Below, one piece after another: positions 27,407 through 35,010 of a DNA stretch of 64,000 bases. The notes under the pieces were generated by a model. The model was not told the DNA's origin, ran no database searches, and saw nothing but the letters and a program-made list of their open reading frames with translations. The position numbers and the translations under genes are program-made. The stretch covers positions 1 through 64,000 of the forward strand of contig CANJVU010000006.1 in NCBI GenBank assembly GCA_947478525.1, read 5' to 3'. Positions within the stretch are counted from its first letter, which is position 1. Every line of letters starts with the position of its first letter. This stretch comes from Thiotrichales bacterium. GTDB lineage: Bacteria; Pseudomonadota; Gammaproteobacteria; Francisellales; CACEW01.

Positions 27407-27877
27407 ATGGCCAATTTATCTGAAACCCTCACCTATTTGATCAAGCAGCGTCGCTTGTCGACGTCTGAATTGGCGCGGCAGACGGGTGTGGCGCAGCCGG
27501 TGATTTATCGCATGATGACTGGTGCTACGACCAATCCGCAGGTGTTGAGTTTAAAACCGGTTGCGGATTATCTTGGAATAAGCATCGACCAATTGATGGG
27601 TTACAAAGCACTGGATGCACAAGAACCGCTTAATACCTTACTGTTGCATGATATCCAGAATAGATTAACCACCATTAAAACCATTGCTAGTGCGTTAGCG
27701 GAAATTTTTCCAAAATTGAGCAACGCTTATAAAGTGGGATTGCACAATGGCTTGGTGGCGCAAGAATTGCCGCTGGAATTATTGCCGATGATTGATTTTA
27801 ATATTAGCAGTTTAACCAAGTCGGCAGATTTTGTGACGAAAGCATTGAAAATCGAACGTTCTGACAAGAGAGAATAA
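27407..27877 (+). CDS. Xre-type DNA-binding protein fused to a histidine-kinase DHp-like domain
   Basis: Residues 1-66 form a Cro/CI-type helix-turn-helix (recognition region about 16-45). From residue 75 the protein continues with LLLHDIQNRLTTIKTIASAL, which looks like a kinase H-box with His81. This helix pair aligns almost without gaps with the DHp of the kinase at 20496-21992: His268 matches His81, the downstream Leu matches, ALPGLLACYQ matches IFPKLSNAYK, and the endings AANTFIDMMLMKV and SADFVTKALKI match. There is no ATPase domain, so it may accept phosphate from another kinase or receiver, or just dimerise. It ends three bases before the response-regulator gene. No clear binding site precedes the ATG. 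Confidence 0.8.
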   Translation: MANLSETLTYLIKQRRLSTSELARQTGVAQPVIYRMMTGATTNPQVLSLKPVADYLGISIDQLMGYKALDAQEPLNTLLLHDIQNRLTTIKTIASALAEIFPKLSNAYKVGLHNGLVAQELPLELLPMIDFNISSLTKSADFVTKALKIERSDKRE

Positions 27878-27880
27878 CCT

Positions 27881-28681
27881 ATGATCAGCAACATCCCCTT
27901 GTATTTTTATCCCACCGAGATTGTGATGGTTGACGATGATCAGGCATTGGCGCAGGCAATTGTGTTGAAGTTACGTCATAAAAATTTTCGCATGTTTCAC
28001 CATCCCAATCAGGCTCAGCAGTATTTCAATTCGTTACCACCGGATGCGAAAAACAGTGTTTTGTTGGTCGATTATCACATGCCTGAAATGACGGGGTTGC
28101 AGCTATTAGCGAGTATTCATCAACCTGCACTCAAAAAGATTTTAATGACCAGTGAGCAGGATTATAAAATTGCGGTGGACGCCTTTAACCAAGGCTTGAT
28201 TCAGGGTTATTTGCGTAAAGACGAACCCCATTTTATCGAACGCCTGTCCATCATGATCGATGATATGACCTGGCAGTATTTTGCTGAAAAAACCATGGCT
28301 GAGGTATTGGTCTTGGGTGAATACACTGATTTTTTTCGTGATGCAGCGTGTGTGAAATGGTTCCAGCAATTATTGGTGCAACAGTCGGCACTATCGTTTG
28401 CATGGCAAGACACCATCGGTGGTTTTGTATTGCATCATGCGGGGCAAAAAACTTCACAGGTATTGGTGCGCTCATTGCCACAATTAAAAACATTGGCGCA
28501 GGCGGCGCAAGAGGATGGCGCCTCGGCGGAAGTGGTTGAGCAAATCGGTCATGGCAAAGCGTTGCCATTTTTTGGAGAAAATACGCCGTATTGGAAGGTA
28601 AAAGCCAATGAGTGGTATCAGTATTTGTATCCTGCCTCTGGTCACTGTGGCGCGTGGATTTTTTTTAATATTGCCGGCTGA
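27881..28681 (+). CDS. Response regulator with the same unrecognised output domain as 19338-20369
   Basis: The 266-residue product has a receiver domain with an acidic triple at Asp18-Asp20, phospho-acceptor Asp64 in LVDYHMPEMTG and Lys113. The C-terminal part starts at the WQYF motif (about 131-134) and aligns with that of the other regulator: an acidic FFR region, a WFQxLLVQ helix, a FVL strand and an ending with YxYLYP. It lacks the 40-residue receiver insert of its paralogue and is shorter at the end. The gene follows the Xre-DHp gene after three bases, so the two should be made together and may interact by His-Asp transfer. No DNA-binding motif is visible. Confidence 0.82.
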   Translation: MISNIPLYFYPTEIVMVDDDQALAQAIVLKLRHKNFRMFHHPNQAQQYFNSLPPDAKNSVLLVDYHMPEMTGLQLLASIHQPALKKILMTSEQDYKIAVDAFNQGLIQGYLRKDEPHFIERLSIMIDDMTWQYFAEKTMAEVLVLGEYTDFFRDAACVKWFQQLLVQQSALSFAWQDTIGGFVLHHAGQKTSQVLVRSLPQLKTLAQAAQEDGASAEVVEQIGHGKALPFFGENTPYWKVKANEWYQYLYPASGHCGAWIFFNIAG

Positions 28682-28690
28682 GGGTGTAAT

Positions 28691-28719
28691 GTAATTTAGG
28701 AGTGCTACTCCTAAATTAC
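28691..28719. promoter_or_regulatory. Perfect 12-bp-arm palindrome, operator or terminator
   Basis: GTAATTTAGGAG (28691-28702) and CTCCTAAATTAC (28708-28719) are exact inverted copies around TGCTA. The half-site CCTAAATTAC recurs inside the promoter blocks at 27348-27357 and, with one change, at 28742-28751, which favours a protein-binding role. It also lies 10 bases past the regulator stop, so it could act as a hairpin, but it has no T-run. Confidence 0.7.
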
Positions 28720-28720
28720 A

Positions 28721-28768
28721 ATGCAAAATAGGATTTACGTTCCTAAATTGCATAATATGTGCTATATT
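28721..28768 (+). promoter_or_regulatory. Promoter/operator of the DUF4143 ATPase gene
   Basis: This near-copy of the block at 27327-27374 has TTCCTA at 28740-28745 and TATATT at 28763-28768, again 17 bases apart. The block ATGCAAAATAGGA...TCCTAAATTGCAT is itself an imperfect inverted repeat. The shared layout implies common control of the ATPase gene and the Xre-DHp operon. Confidence 0.65.
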
Positions 28769-28794
28769 AGTACAATCTGAACTGGCATAGGCAT

Positions 28795-29961
28795 ATGATT
28801 ATGTATCAACGGCTCATCGATATGGATCCTGATTCTACGGAAAGTTATCTATTACTCGGCCCGCGTGGTACTGGCAAGACAACGTGGATTAAAGCGCATT
28901 TCAAAGCAGCGCAGTATATTGATCTGCTTAATGAAGCAATTTATTTTGAATTAAAAGCCGATCCGCATCGGGTGGAAGATTATTTCCCCAAAGATACCAA
29001 CACCTGGATTGTGATTGATGAAGTGCAGCGGGTGCCAGAGTTACTGAATGAAGTGCATCGCGCCATTGAGCATAGCCAGCGACGATTTGTACTCACGGGA
29101 TCCAGTGCCAGAAAATTAAAGCAAAAAGGTGTGAATTTGTTGGCAGGGCGAGCGTTGCAACGCAGTATGTTTCCGTTGACGGCGATGGAGCAGCAAGCGG
29201 ACTTTGATTTGCAGCAGACGTTATTGTTTGGGCAGTTACCCAAAGTCAAAACGGTGAGTGATCCTAAAGATTTTCTGCAAACTTATGTCAATACCTATTT
29301 GCGTGAAGAGGTGATGCAGGAAGGGCTGGTGCGTAACATGCGTGCCTTTCATCGGTTTCTTGAAGTGGCGAGTTTTTCTCATGGTCAACAAATCAATATA
29401 TCAGCGATTGCGCGTGAGATAGGGGTGGATCAAAAAACGGTGTCAGGGTATTTTGATATTATCGATGATTTATTGATTGCGTGGCGGATTCCGGTATTTG
29501 ACAAACATGCTAAACGCCGCTTGAGTCAACATCCAAAATTTTATTATTTTGATGCGGGGGTATTTCAAACTTTACGTCCCAAAGGACCTTTAGATGTGAG
29601 CAGTAAAGTTGGAGGTGCTGCGCTTGAGGGATTGGTGTTGCAGGAAATGATGGCAGTTAATGCCTATTTACGTCGAGGATATCAGTTTTATTTTTGGCGT
29701 ACCAGTAATCAAATAGAAGTTGATTTTATCGTGTATGGCGACCATGGATTGATTGCGATTGAAGTAAAGGCAACGGCATATGTAGATCAAGCAGATTGTT
29801 CAGGATTAAAGGCGTTTCGCGCTGATTATCCGATGGCAGAGTGTTATCTAATTTATTTGGGAGAGCAGCAAAAACAAATGGGCGATATTACCTTGTTACC
29901 CGTCAAAAAAGCATTGCTGCAGCTGGGAAATATATTGCATGGCGCTGGAATGACACAATAG
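28795..29961 (+). CDS. AAA-type ATPase of the DUF4143 family
   Basis: The 388-residue product has an N-terminal P-loop domain: Walker A GPRGTGKTT (about residues 22-30), Walker B WIVIDEVQ (about 70-78) and a sensor FVLTGSSARKL (about 95-105). A winged-helix-like middle (about 190-240) and a C-terminal DUF4143 domain follow, the latter with FYFWRT...EVDFIV and IEVKA, a PD-(D/E)XK-nuclease-like pattern (about 300-330). This family is widespread and its job is unclear; links to stress and mobile elements have been suggested. Its promoter copies that of the Xre-DHp operon upstream. Start ATG at 28795, with another ATG two codons later. Confidence 0.85.
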   Translation: MIMYQRLIDMDPDSTESYLLLGPRGTGKTTWIKAHFKAAQYIDLLNEAIYFELKADPHRVEDYFPKDTNTWIVIDEVQRVPELLNEVHRAIEHSQRRFVLTGSSARKLKQKGVNLLAGRALQRSMFPLTAMEQQADFDLQQTLLFGQLPKVKTVSDPKDFLQTYVNTYLREEVMQEGLVRNMRAFHRFLEVASFSHGQQINISAIAREIGVDQKTVSGYFDIIDDLLIAWRIPVFDKHAKRRLSQHPKFYYFDAGVFQTLRPKGPLDVSSKVGGAALEGLVLQEMMAVNAYLRRGYQFYFWRTSNQIEVDFIVYGDHGLIAIEVKATAYVDQADCSGLKAFRADYPMAECYLIYLGEQQKQMGDITLLPVKKALLQLGNILHGAGMTQ

Positions 29962-29962
29962 A

Positions 29963-30397
29963 TCAAGAAACCGTATCAGTCACCATCGCTGCCATACATC
30001 TACTCGGGCAAATATGTAGATAGAGCGCGAAGATCACATTCACCAGTGGAACGAGTAGCAATAAACAAACATAAGCGTTATGACCGCACTGACGAGCGCG
30101 TTTGATGCTCATGGCAAGGTAACAATATAGCCCGATCGCCAGCAGTGGAAGGTAGCCTTGTCCGTCTGTTAGTAAAGCGCCGATGGTGTTTTCTTCGGAC
30201 ATCATTGCAGCAATGAAAATGGCCATAAACACTAAAAAACCAGCAATAAATACTAAGCTTAAGGCGCCAAGAAAAAATTCGGTGCGACCAAGGGTGCCGC
30301 GTAAATTAAAGATTAATTTAAGGTAGCTGTTCAGTGAGGCGCTTGAGGTGTCTTGGTCAGTGCTTGATAAATCTGTTGAGGTGTCATGAGTAATCAT
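29963..30397 (-). CDS. DUF805 inner-membrane protein
   Basis: The 144-residue product has a polar N-terminus of about 25 residues, then the DUF805 start (LRGTLGRTEFFLG), four membrane helices and the family's basic loop SIKRARQCGHNAYVCLLLL before the last helix pair. The function of the family is unknown. The frame opens at a TTG at 30412, but the ATG at 30397 has AAGG about eight bases upstream and is preferred. It converges with the DUF4143 ATPase gene, with one base between stops. Confidence 0.8.
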   Translation of the reverse strand: MITHDTSTDLSSTDQDTSSASLNSYLKLIFNLRGTLGRTEFFLGALSLVFIAGFLVFMAIFIAAMMSEENTIGALLTDGQGYLPLLAIGLYCYLAMSIKRARQCGHNAYVCLLLLVPLVNVIFALYLHICPSRCMAAMVTDTVS

Positions 30398-30612
30398 AAA
30401 AATAACCTTCAATTAGATGTATAAATTCGGTATCATTATACATTATTTATATTAAATTTCAATATTAATTTGCGTTGATATATTGTATATATTAAGGATA
30501 TTTTTCATGCACTCTAGGTGTTCATCGAAATTTATTACGGTTTTTAAAAGTCAAATGGCAGCAGATATGCAATAATAATGCTAATGATTGAGTAATAAGG
30601 GCGTAGTAAGTT

Positions 30613-31545
30613 ATGGATCACCATCAACCGGTATTCTTGCAAGAAGCCGTCGATGCTTTGGCGATTGATCCTACAGGTATTTACATCGATGGTACCTTTG
30701 GTCGTGGTGGCCACAGCCATGAGGTCTTAGCACAGCTGGGATCAGCTGGACGATTGATTGGCTTTGATAAAGACCTAACTGCGGTGGCGGCAGCCAAAGC
30801 ACGGTTTGGCGCAGATTCGCGTTTTAGCATCATACATGATTCTTTTGCAAATATCCCCCAACAGCTTGCTGCGATAGGATTAATTGGCAAAATCAATGGC
30901 ATATTGTTGGATCTGGGTGTCTCTTCCCCCCAGTTGGATCAAGCCGATCGTGGTTTTAGCTTTTCACACGATGGGCCCTTGGATATGCGTATGGATGTAT
31001 CGCAAGGGGAATCAATTGCACAGTTATTGACGCATATTGATGAAGTGGCTTTGGCCAATATTTTATATCAGTATGGCGAAGAGAAGCAGTCGCGACGTAT
31101 TGCACGCGCCATTGTGGTGGCACAAAATCAGCAACCTATTGTGACTACGCATCAATTGGCAAACGTCATTGCTTCAGTAATGCCCTCGCGGGAAAAGCTG
31201 GGCAAACACCCTGCCACACGGAGTTTTCAGGCGTTGCGGATTTATATTAATCGCGAATTAGAAGATTTACAGCAGTGTCTCAAAACCATTCAACCTTTGT
31301 TGTTGCCAGCGGGGCGTTTAGCAGTGATTAGCTTTCATTCGCTGGAAGATCGTATCGTCAAACAATTTATGCAGCAAGGCGTGCAGGGCAAAGAACCGTT
31401 GCGCGGTTTGCCCTTGCGCGAAGATGAAATATCACGCGAGCAAAAATGGCGCTGGTGTATTAAAATGGAGAAACCCAGCGCGGCAGAATTGGAGGTGAAC
31501 CCCCGTTCTCGCAGCGCTATTTTACGTGTAGTAGAGAAACGATGA
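30613..31545 (+). CDS. rsmH: 16S rRNA (cytosine-1402-N4)-methyltransferase
   Basis: RsmH (MraW) methylates C1402 of 16S rRNA in the decoding centre using S-adenosylmethionine. The 310-residue product has the substrate start HQPVFLQEAVDAL, the SAM-binding loop DGTFGRGGHS (about residues 24-33), LLDLGVSSPQLD (about 98-109) and GFSFSHDGPLDMRMD. The C-terminal RSAILRV ending is typical. It normally begins the division and cell-wall cluster behind mraZ, which is absent here. ftsL overlaps its end. Confidence 0.96.
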   Translation: MDHHQPVFLQEAVDALAIDPTGIYIDGTFGRGGHSHEVLAQLGSAGRLIGFDKDLTAVAAAKARFGADSRFSIIHDSFANIPQQLAAIGLIGKINGILLDLGVSSPQLDQADRGFSFSHDGPLDMRMDVSQGESIAQLLTHIDEVALANILYQYGEEKQSRRIARAIVVAQNQQPIVTTHQLANVIASVMPSREKLGKHPATRSFQALRIYINRELEDLQQCLKTIQPLLLPAGRLAVISFHSLEDRIVKQFMQQGVQGKEPLRGLPLREDEISREQKWRWCIKMEKPSAAELEVNPRSRSAILRVVEKR

Positions 31546-31898
31546 TGCAATTGACCGATGAACATAAAGTAATGATCCAGGTGATCAAGCGTACTGTGCT
31601 CAATGGCGAGGCGATTTTGCTGATGCTGTTGGGTGCTGTTTTATTTGTTATGGCATTGCTGGTGGTATGTGAAAAAAATAATTATCGTGAACATTATATT
31701 GCCTTGCAGCAACAATATTCTGTCCATGACCAGCTTGAAACTGAATGGGGTCAGTTGTTGCTGGAACAAGCTACCTGGGCTGCGCACAGTCATGTTGAAG
31801 ACGTGGCACAAGCAAAATTAAATATGGTGGTGCCTACGGGTAAACAAATTCAGTTGATTTATTTATCGAAAACGCTCGCCATTCCCATTAACTCATAA
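31542..31898 (+). CDS. ftsL: Cell division protein FtsL
   Basis: The 118-residue product has the FtsL layout: a short cytoplasmic N-terminus, one membrane helix (about residues 23-44) and a periplasmic coiled coil (about 45-90) ending in a VVPTGKQIQLIYL strand. FtsL joins FtsB and FtsQ to activate the septal wall synthase. The start overlaps the rsmH stop; ATGs at 31542 and 31545 are both possible. ftsI, which usually follows, is missing; a cytochrome b561 gene comes next. Confidence 0.88.
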   Translation: MMQLTDEHKVMIQVIKRTVLNGEAILLMLLGAVLFVMALLVVCEKNNYREHYIALQQQYSVHDQLETEWGQLLLEQATWAAHSHVEDVAQAKLNMVVPTGKQIQLIYLSKTLAIPINS

Positions 31899-31909
31899 GG
31901 ACACTCTCT

Positions 31910-32440
31910 ATGAATACAAACGCTCGTTGGAGCCCGGTTACTTTGGTGCTACACTTTATCATCGCCTCAGCTGTGGTAATACAACTGGCTACCAGTCAGT
32001 TGTGGCACTACACCCATGTTCTGTTTATCGTGCATGAGATCAGTGGTGCGGTAGCCTTTGTATGTTTGATCGTATTCTTGCTGTGCAAGATTTTCAAAGG
32101 CAGTTTGCAAAATTGTTTTCCGTGGACCTATGGTGCGGGCTGGAAGCAAATTACCAATGACATTGCTTGGATCATTAAGCTGCGTTTGCCAGAACGTAAC
32201 GGTGGCGGCTTGCCAGGGGTAATTCAAGGTTTGGGGTTGTTACTGATATTGTTGATGGCAATATTAGGAGGGTTATGGTTTTTGGGCAAAAATGAGTATT
32301 TTGGGCTAACCTCTTATACCCATTTTTTTGGCCATTGGCACAGCAACTTTGCCACTTTTGTATGGATTTATATCATTGGTCACGCCGCAATGGCGGTGGT
32401 GCATTGGATTTTGCCAAAACGCTTCAAGGTAGAACTCTAA
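31910..32440 (+). CDS. Cytochrome b561
   Basis: The 176-residue product has four membrane helices and haem-ligand-type histidines in helix 1 (LHF, His15), helix 2 (VHE, His42) and the last helices (HWH and GHAAMAVVH, about 143-165). This is the pattern of bacterial di-haem cytochrome b561, which moves electrons between membrane quinones and periplasmic partners, sometimes removing superoxide. AAGGA lies nine bases before the ATG. It sits between ftsL and the cation efflux gene, five bases from the latter, so these form one transcription unit. Confidence 0.9.
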   Translation: MNTNARWSPVTLVLHFIIASAVVIQLATSQLWHYTHVLFIVHEISGAVAFVCLIVFLLCKIFKGSLQNCFPWTYGAGWKQITNDIAWIIKLRLPERNGGGLPGVIQGLGLLLILLMAILGGLWFLGKNEYFGLTSYTHFFGHWHSNFATFVWIYIIGHAAMAVVHWILPKRFKVEL

Positions 32441-32444
32441 CTTT

Positions 32445-33578
32445 ATGGATACCAGAGAACATCGTCGTTATCAATTAAGCCAGCGTGCGACATGGATTGG
32501 CGCGGTGACCAATGTGCTCTTGGCAATCGTTAAAATGTTGGTGGGTGCCATTGGGCGTTCTCCTGCGTTATTTGCGGATGGTCTGCATTCGTTGTCTGAT
32601 TTATTCTGTGATGCTCTGGTCTTGTTGGCCGCGTATTTTGCCAAAGCCGATGCCGATGCTAATCACCCTTACGGTCATCGTCGCATTGAAACCATTGCGA
32701 CGTTTGCGTTGGGCGTATTATTGCTGTTAATCGGTTTTAGCATTTGTGGCGATGCGGTCTATCGTATTTTGCATGAACAGAAACAAACACCGGATATTTA
32801 TACCCTATGGGTTGCCATTATTTCAATTGCCGCCAATGAAATTGTATTTCGCTATCAGTTAAAGGTGGCCAAAGAGGTTGATTCCAATTTATTGCGCGCC
32901 AACGCTTCGCATCGTCGTGGTGACATGTGGTCGTCAGTCGTGGTATTGATCGGTATTGCCGGCGCTCTAGCCGGTTGGTGGTTTCTCGATGCCATTGCCG
33001 CGATGGTGGTGGGGGTGTTAATTATTCGCATGGGGATCACCTGGGGTTGGCGCGCCTTATATGAATTATCCGATGCGGCGATTGATTCAGCATTATTAAC
33101 AGAGTTGCGCGAATTGATTCAAGCCATCCCCGGGGTGTTGCATATGCATCAATTGCGTACCCGCAAGATGGCCGACAAAATCATGCTCGATGTGCACATC
33201 GAAGTACCACCGTATTACAGCGCTTCCGAAGGGCATTATGTAGCGGAATGTGTGCGTGTTACCTTGATGCGCACCTTTCCCAATATTGGCGATGTCACCG
33301 TGCATGTCGATATTGAGGATCACCCCGAAGGCTTGCCGCTGAAGATGCTCCCCAGCCGTGCCGAATTGATTGAGCGACTGATGCCAAAATGGCGTGAGAT
33401 TGTGCCAGAAGCTTCGATTCAGCAAATGGTGTTGCATTACATCAGCTATAAAATTGAGATCGAATTGCATTTGGATGCAACCCTGATTACTGGGGATCAA
33501 CAAAAAATTCAGCAGGCACTGCAAGCCACCATTGCCGGTGAGCCGTATGTGGTGAAGTTATCGTTGTTATTCAGCTAA
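32445..33578 (+). CDS. Cation diffusion facilitator (Zn/Fe efflux)
   Basis: The 377-residue product has six membrane helices in the first 215 residues, with metal-site motifs ADGLHSLSDLFCD (about 43-55) in helix 2 and SHRRGDMWSS (about 152-161) in helix 5. The cytoplasmic CDF domain follows and is longer than usual, with a second ferredoxin-like segment at the end (about 300-377). Such proteins export Zn, Fe or Mn against protons. The metal cannot be told from the sequence. Its end overlaps the convergent vapC gene by 12 bases. Confidence 0.9.
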   Translation: MDTREHRRYQLSQRATWIGAVTNVLLAIVKMLVGAIGRSPALFADGLHSLSDLFCDALVLLAAYFAKADADANHPYGHRRIETIATFALGVLLLLIGFSICGDAVYRILHEQKQTPDIYTLWVAIISIAANEIVFRYQLKVAKEVDSNLLRANASHRRGDMWSSVVVLIGIAGALAGWWFLDAIAAMVVGVLIIRMGITWGWRALYELSDAAIDSALLTELRELIQAIPGVLHMHQLRTRKMADKIMLDVHIEVPPYYSASEGHYVAECVRVTLMRTFPNIGDVTVHVDIEDHPEGLPLKMLPSRAELIERLMPKWREIVPEASIQQMVLHYISYKIEIELHLDATLITGDQQKIQQALQATIAGEPYVVKLSLLFS

Positions 33579-33971
33579 CCAGTCAAGAATCTTTAAGTCA
33601 GGCACACGGCTGAATTCCCGATGATTATTGGTAACAAGCACATAGTTGGCGCTAACCGCATGTGCAGCGATCAGCATGTCGTTGCCGCCGATCAACAACC
33701 CTTTTTTGGTTAATTGTGAGCGAATGATGCCATAATGTTTAGCGGCTGACGCATTAAATTGCAGTACTTCAATTTCAGATAAAAACGCAGCTAACCGTTT
33801 CTGATTGCGTTCAATATGAGTGCTTAACTGCATACCATTTTCTAATTCTGCTAATGCGATACTTGAAATGGCCAGTGCGTCGATGGGAATATTCTTAATT
33901 TTTTCAAGCAATTGAGGGTGTTTATCATTGAGCAGATAAATGCAAATATCCGTATCTAACATGATTTTCAT
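33567..33971 (-). CDS. vapC: VapC-type PIN-domain toxin
   Basis: VapC toxins are Mg-dependent ribonucleases that cut tRNA or rRNA and are silenced by the antitoxin VapB. The 134-residue product has the PIN acidic residues Asp6 (MLDTDI), Glu42 (LAELE) and Asp98 (GGNDMLIAAHA). The last site shows NN at 115-116 in VTNNHREF, where Asn is common. Its ATG overlaps the vapB stop by four bases, the usual arrangement with the antitoxin first. Confidence 0.95.
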   Translation of the reverse strand: MKIMLDTDICIYLLNDKHPQLLEKIKNIPIDALAISSIALAELENGMQLSTHIERNQKRLAAFLSEIEVLQFNASAAKHYGIIRSQLTKKGLLIGGNDMLIAAHAVSANYVLVTNNHREFSRVPDLKILDWLAE

Positions 33972-34210
33972 AATTTATGTTCATCCAGCGGTGGCAGATT
34001 CTTGTCGGAAACCAGCGGAATGTCTCCAGGATGTTCATTTCCTATTGCCCAAATGCGCTCAAAAATTTCAGCCCACGTTTTGGGTTTTTGGCGCAGTTCA
34101 ACATGGTCACCGACTTTTTTGATAAACACTTCATTACCCGCAAATTGCATTTCTTTGGGTAGTCTAACTGCTTGGCTGCGGCCATTTTTAAATAATTTGG
34201 CGGTTTGCAT
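33968..34210 (-). CDS. vapB: VapB-type antitoxin
   Basis: The 80-residue product has an N-terminal AbrB/MazE-type DNA-binding hairpin (AKLFKNGRSQAVRLP, about residues 4-18) and a flexible acidic C-terminus that would block VapC. GAGGAGG lies before the ATG. The promoter region at 34211-34260 holds the repeated half-site TATACC, a plausible autoregulation site. Confidence 0.95.
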   Translation of the reverse strand: MQTAKLFKNGRSQAVRLPKEMQFAGNEVFIKKVGDHVELRQKPKTWAEIFERIWAIGNEHPGDIPLVSDKNLPPLDEHKL

Positions 34211-34364
34211 AACACCTCCTCAGTTGATGGTTTATACCTATGAGTATATACCATTTCTAAGAGTTGGTCAAATTAAAGGACTGGCGGGAGATGTGTGTTG
34301 GGGTTGCTTTGGGTTTTGGCGTTATGTATTATTTTTTAAAAATAACTTAAAAGATGAGGAACTT

Positions 34365-34526
34365 ATGTTTCGTCGAACGGCTAATAAATCTGAGGATACT
34401 GGAGATAGATCATCAGCTCCAGCGCAAGAAGGGCTTAGTACAACTGGGGTTGCAGCAGCTGCTACAGTGGGCACTGGTGGAGGTTTTGCTGTGGCAGCAG
34501 TGGTTGCACCCTATTCATTTAAATGA
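34365..34526 (+). CDS. Small Gly/Ala-rich peptide, 53 residues
   Basis: The ATG at 34365 has GAGGA four bases upstream. The first half is charged and Ser-rich. From residue 24 the product is hydrophobic and Gly/Ala-rich (VAAAATVGTGGGFAVAAVVA) and would span a membrane once. It could be a small membrane peptide. No family is recognised, and chance cannot be excluded. Confidence 0.35.
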   Translation: MFRRTANKSEDTGDRSSAPAQEGLSTTGVAAAATVGTGGGFAVAAVVAPYSFK

Positions 34527-35010
34527 TGAAAGAAGAAGGGTAAAAGGCGAACTAGAGGAGTTAAATACAGCACCTGGATTTGCCACTCCTTTTAGATCTG
34601 ACTTTGCAAAAGGTACATCATCGCATAGTGCTCCGGGTTTTGGTTTTCCAAAATAAGATTTCTTCACTATTTTTCTCGGGTATTTGACAGACCACAACTG
34701 CGAGGGGTGTGAGTTATCTTTCAATGGAGAAAGAAGACTCGATTCCAGATGCGGTCTGCGGTGCTGTGCGTGAACTAGAAGCCTTAGAAATTGAAACTGG
34801 ACGTAGAACGAAGTAGTGAACGCTTACGATATTCAGAACATCAGCAGGCCACCCTTCTTTTGTACCAACTGTTTCTACTACTGGTGATGGCAAATCAAGT
34901 GACAATAAGCAAGTTTCCTGCAACATTTTATAAAACTCGAACAACTCACGAGTCTTATTAAAAAATGCGGCTAACTTAACAGGGAATAGGGATTGCTTTA
35001 TAGTTTAAGG
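34527..35010. other. Stretch without a confident gene
   Basis: About 480 bases between the small peptide and the prmA hairpin. The stretch holds only short frames: a 36-codon plus-strand frame starting with GTG at 34709 behind a GAGGGG site, and a 76-codon minus-strand frame at 34714-34944 without a binding site. The two overlap, so at most one is real. The mixed composition and lack of long frames suggest decayed genes. Confidence 0.4.

Noticed and set aside
33096..33524. 142-codon minus-strand frame inside the cation efflux gene
   Set aside because: Entirely opposite a conserved gene, no recognisable features.
34714..34944. 76-codon minus-strand frame
   Set aside because: No ribosome binding site, low-complexity Ser/Val-rich product, overlaps an equally weak plus-strand frame.
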